Assembly (NCBI GenBank): GCA_900320925.1
Contig: ONUD01000138.1
Span: 1-15,152 of the forward strand
Reading direction: 5' to 3'
Length of the DNA: 15,152 nucleotides
Source: an uncultured Eubacteriales bacterium
Lineage (GTDB): Bacteria; Bacillota; Clostridia; Oscillospirales; Acutalibacteraceae
Notes under the pieces: model-generated
The model's database searches: none
What the model was told of the DNA's origin: nothing
The model's input: the letters and a program-made list of their open reading frames with translations, nothing else
Shown here: piece by piece, positions 14,639 to 15,152 of the stretch
Numbering within the stretch: the stretch's first letter is position 1
How the letters are laid out: each line of letters starts with the position of its first letter
Made by a program: the position numbers and the translations under genes

Positions 14639-14890
14639 TTGCAGCTTGTCAATATCGGTTACGGAAACATGATTTCTTCCGCCAGAATCATTGCCATCGT
14701 CAGCCCTGATGCCGCACCCGTCAAACGCATGGTGCAGACGGCTCGTGACAAGGGAATGCTGATTGACGCTTCCTGCGGACGCAAGACAAAGGCAGTGATT
14801 GTGACTGACAGCGACCATGTAGTGCTGTCAGCCGTGCAGCCGGAAACGGTGGCACACCGTATCAATGATACCAATGAAACGGAGGAATGA
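14639..14890 (+). CDS. remA: RemA/DUF370 family DNA-binding regulator
   Basis: An 83-residue protein of the RemA (extracellular matrix regulatory) family. In B. subtilis RemA forms oligomers that bind DNA and activate biofilm-matrix genes. Nearly every position of the family core is present: 'NIGYGNMISSARIIAIVSPD', 'APVKRM', 'GRKTKAVIV' and 'SDHVVLSAVQPETV'. The start is chosen as TTG at 14639, seven bases after the run GGGGGGA, because it yields 'MQLVNIGYGN', matching the family N-terminus. GTG at 14636 is possible. The ATG at 14621 overlaps the yicC stop as ATGA and would add 'TGGIVL', encoded by the ribosome site itself, so it is unlikely. It lies between yicC and gmk, the usual place. Confidence 0.9.
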   Translation: MQLVNIGYGNMISSARIIAIVSPDAAPVKRMVQTARDKGMLIDASCGRKTKAVIVTDSDHVVLSAVQPETVAHRINDTNETEE

Positions 14891-14892
14891 AT

Positions 14893-15152
14893 ATGGAGAA
14901 AAAAGGACTTTTGGTCGTCATTTCGGGACCTGCGGGAACAGGAAAGGGTACCGTGGTCAAAGAACTGCTGAAAAACGGCGGTGCAGAGCTGTCCGTGTCG
15001 GCTACCACAAGACAGCCCCGTGACTATGAGAAAGATGGTGTAGAGTACCATTTTGTAACAAAAGAACAGTTTGAACAAATGATTGCAGAGGACGGCTTTT
15101 TAGAATATGCCCCCTACTGCGGCAACTACTACGGCTCCCCCCGAAAACAGGC
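14893..15152 (+). CDS. gmk: Guanylate kinase, truncated by the window end
   Basis: The first 86 residues of guanylate kinase, which phosphorylates GMP to GDP with ATP. The P-loop is GPAGTGKGT at residues 12-20 (the usual GPSGxGKGT with alanine for serine). It is followed by the GMP-binding segment 'SVSATTRQPRDYEKDGVEYHFVT' region, with the conserved TTR.PR and G.(D/E)YHF elements, then 'FLEYAPYCGNYYGSP', which matches the family's 'E.A.v.GNyYGTp'. The ATG at 14893 is six bases after GGAGGA (14881-14886), which lies in the last codons of remA; the genes are two bases apart. The remaining ~115 residues lie beyond the window. Confidence 0.95.
   Translation, partial: MEKKGLLVVISGPAGTGKGTVVKELLKNGGAELSVSATTRQPRDYEKDGVEYHFVTKEQFEQMIAEDGFLEYAPYCGNYYGSPRKQ

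Overview
The window looks like a chromosome segment from a spore-forming, anaerobic Clostridia-type Firmicute, most plausibly a Ruminococcus-like member of the Oscillospiraceae/Ruminococcaceae. The evidence is a spoIVB-spo0A pair, a yicC-remA-gmk operon, strong AGGAGG ribosome binding sites, sigma-A promoters with 17-bp spacers, and a giant secreted BspA-type leucine-rich-repeat protein of the sort common in gut Ruminococci. The genus is an inference from gene content, not from a marker gene.

Layout. Positions 1-525 are AT-rich and non-coding. They hold a very good promoter for the next gene, a possible divergent promoter, and a cluster of short GTTCAT-type repeats that look like operator sites. 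Positions 526-5712 encode a 1728-residue secreted surface protein: signal peptide, about 950 residues of BspA-type repeats, one bacterial Ig-like (Big_2) domain, then seven 92-residue beta-sandwich-like repeats in perfect 276-bp register. The last six of these are a three-domain block duplicated once (ABCABC). A hairpin at 5711-5755 ends this gene and the convergent operon that follows.

Positions 5754-7736 (minus strand) hold a three-gene operon: a PH-like (bPH_2) protein and two ABC-2 type permeases. No ATPase gene accompanies them. Divergent from it, 7910-11424 (plus strand) is a two-gene ABC transporter, a MacB/LolD/BceA-type ATPase and a 946-residue FtsX-like permease. Its promoter carries an exact 11-bp tandem repeat resembling a response-regulator box. 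A hairpin at 11429-11465 separates this from the core block.

Positions 11476-13559 (minus strand) encode spo0A, the sporulation master regulator, and, upstream of it, spoIVB, the sporulation signalling protease with an intact His-Asp-Ser triad. spo0A has its own promoter in the 107-bp gap. Divergent from spoIVB, a consensus promoter at 13685-13713 drives yicC (an RNase), remA (a DNA-binding matrix regulator) and gmk (guanylate kinase, cut off by the window end). These three are translationally coupled or nearly so.

Functionally, the right third is conserved housekeeping and developmental control, while the left two thirds are accessory envelope functions (adhesin-like protein, two ABC systems). 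I see no tRNA, rRNA, CRISPR array, insertion sequence or phage gene. I found no clearly new multi-gene system. The points most worth a second look are the ABCABC repeat architecture, the ATPase-less permease operon headed by a PH-domain protein, the non-canonical start region of its second gene, and the two operator-like repeat sets.
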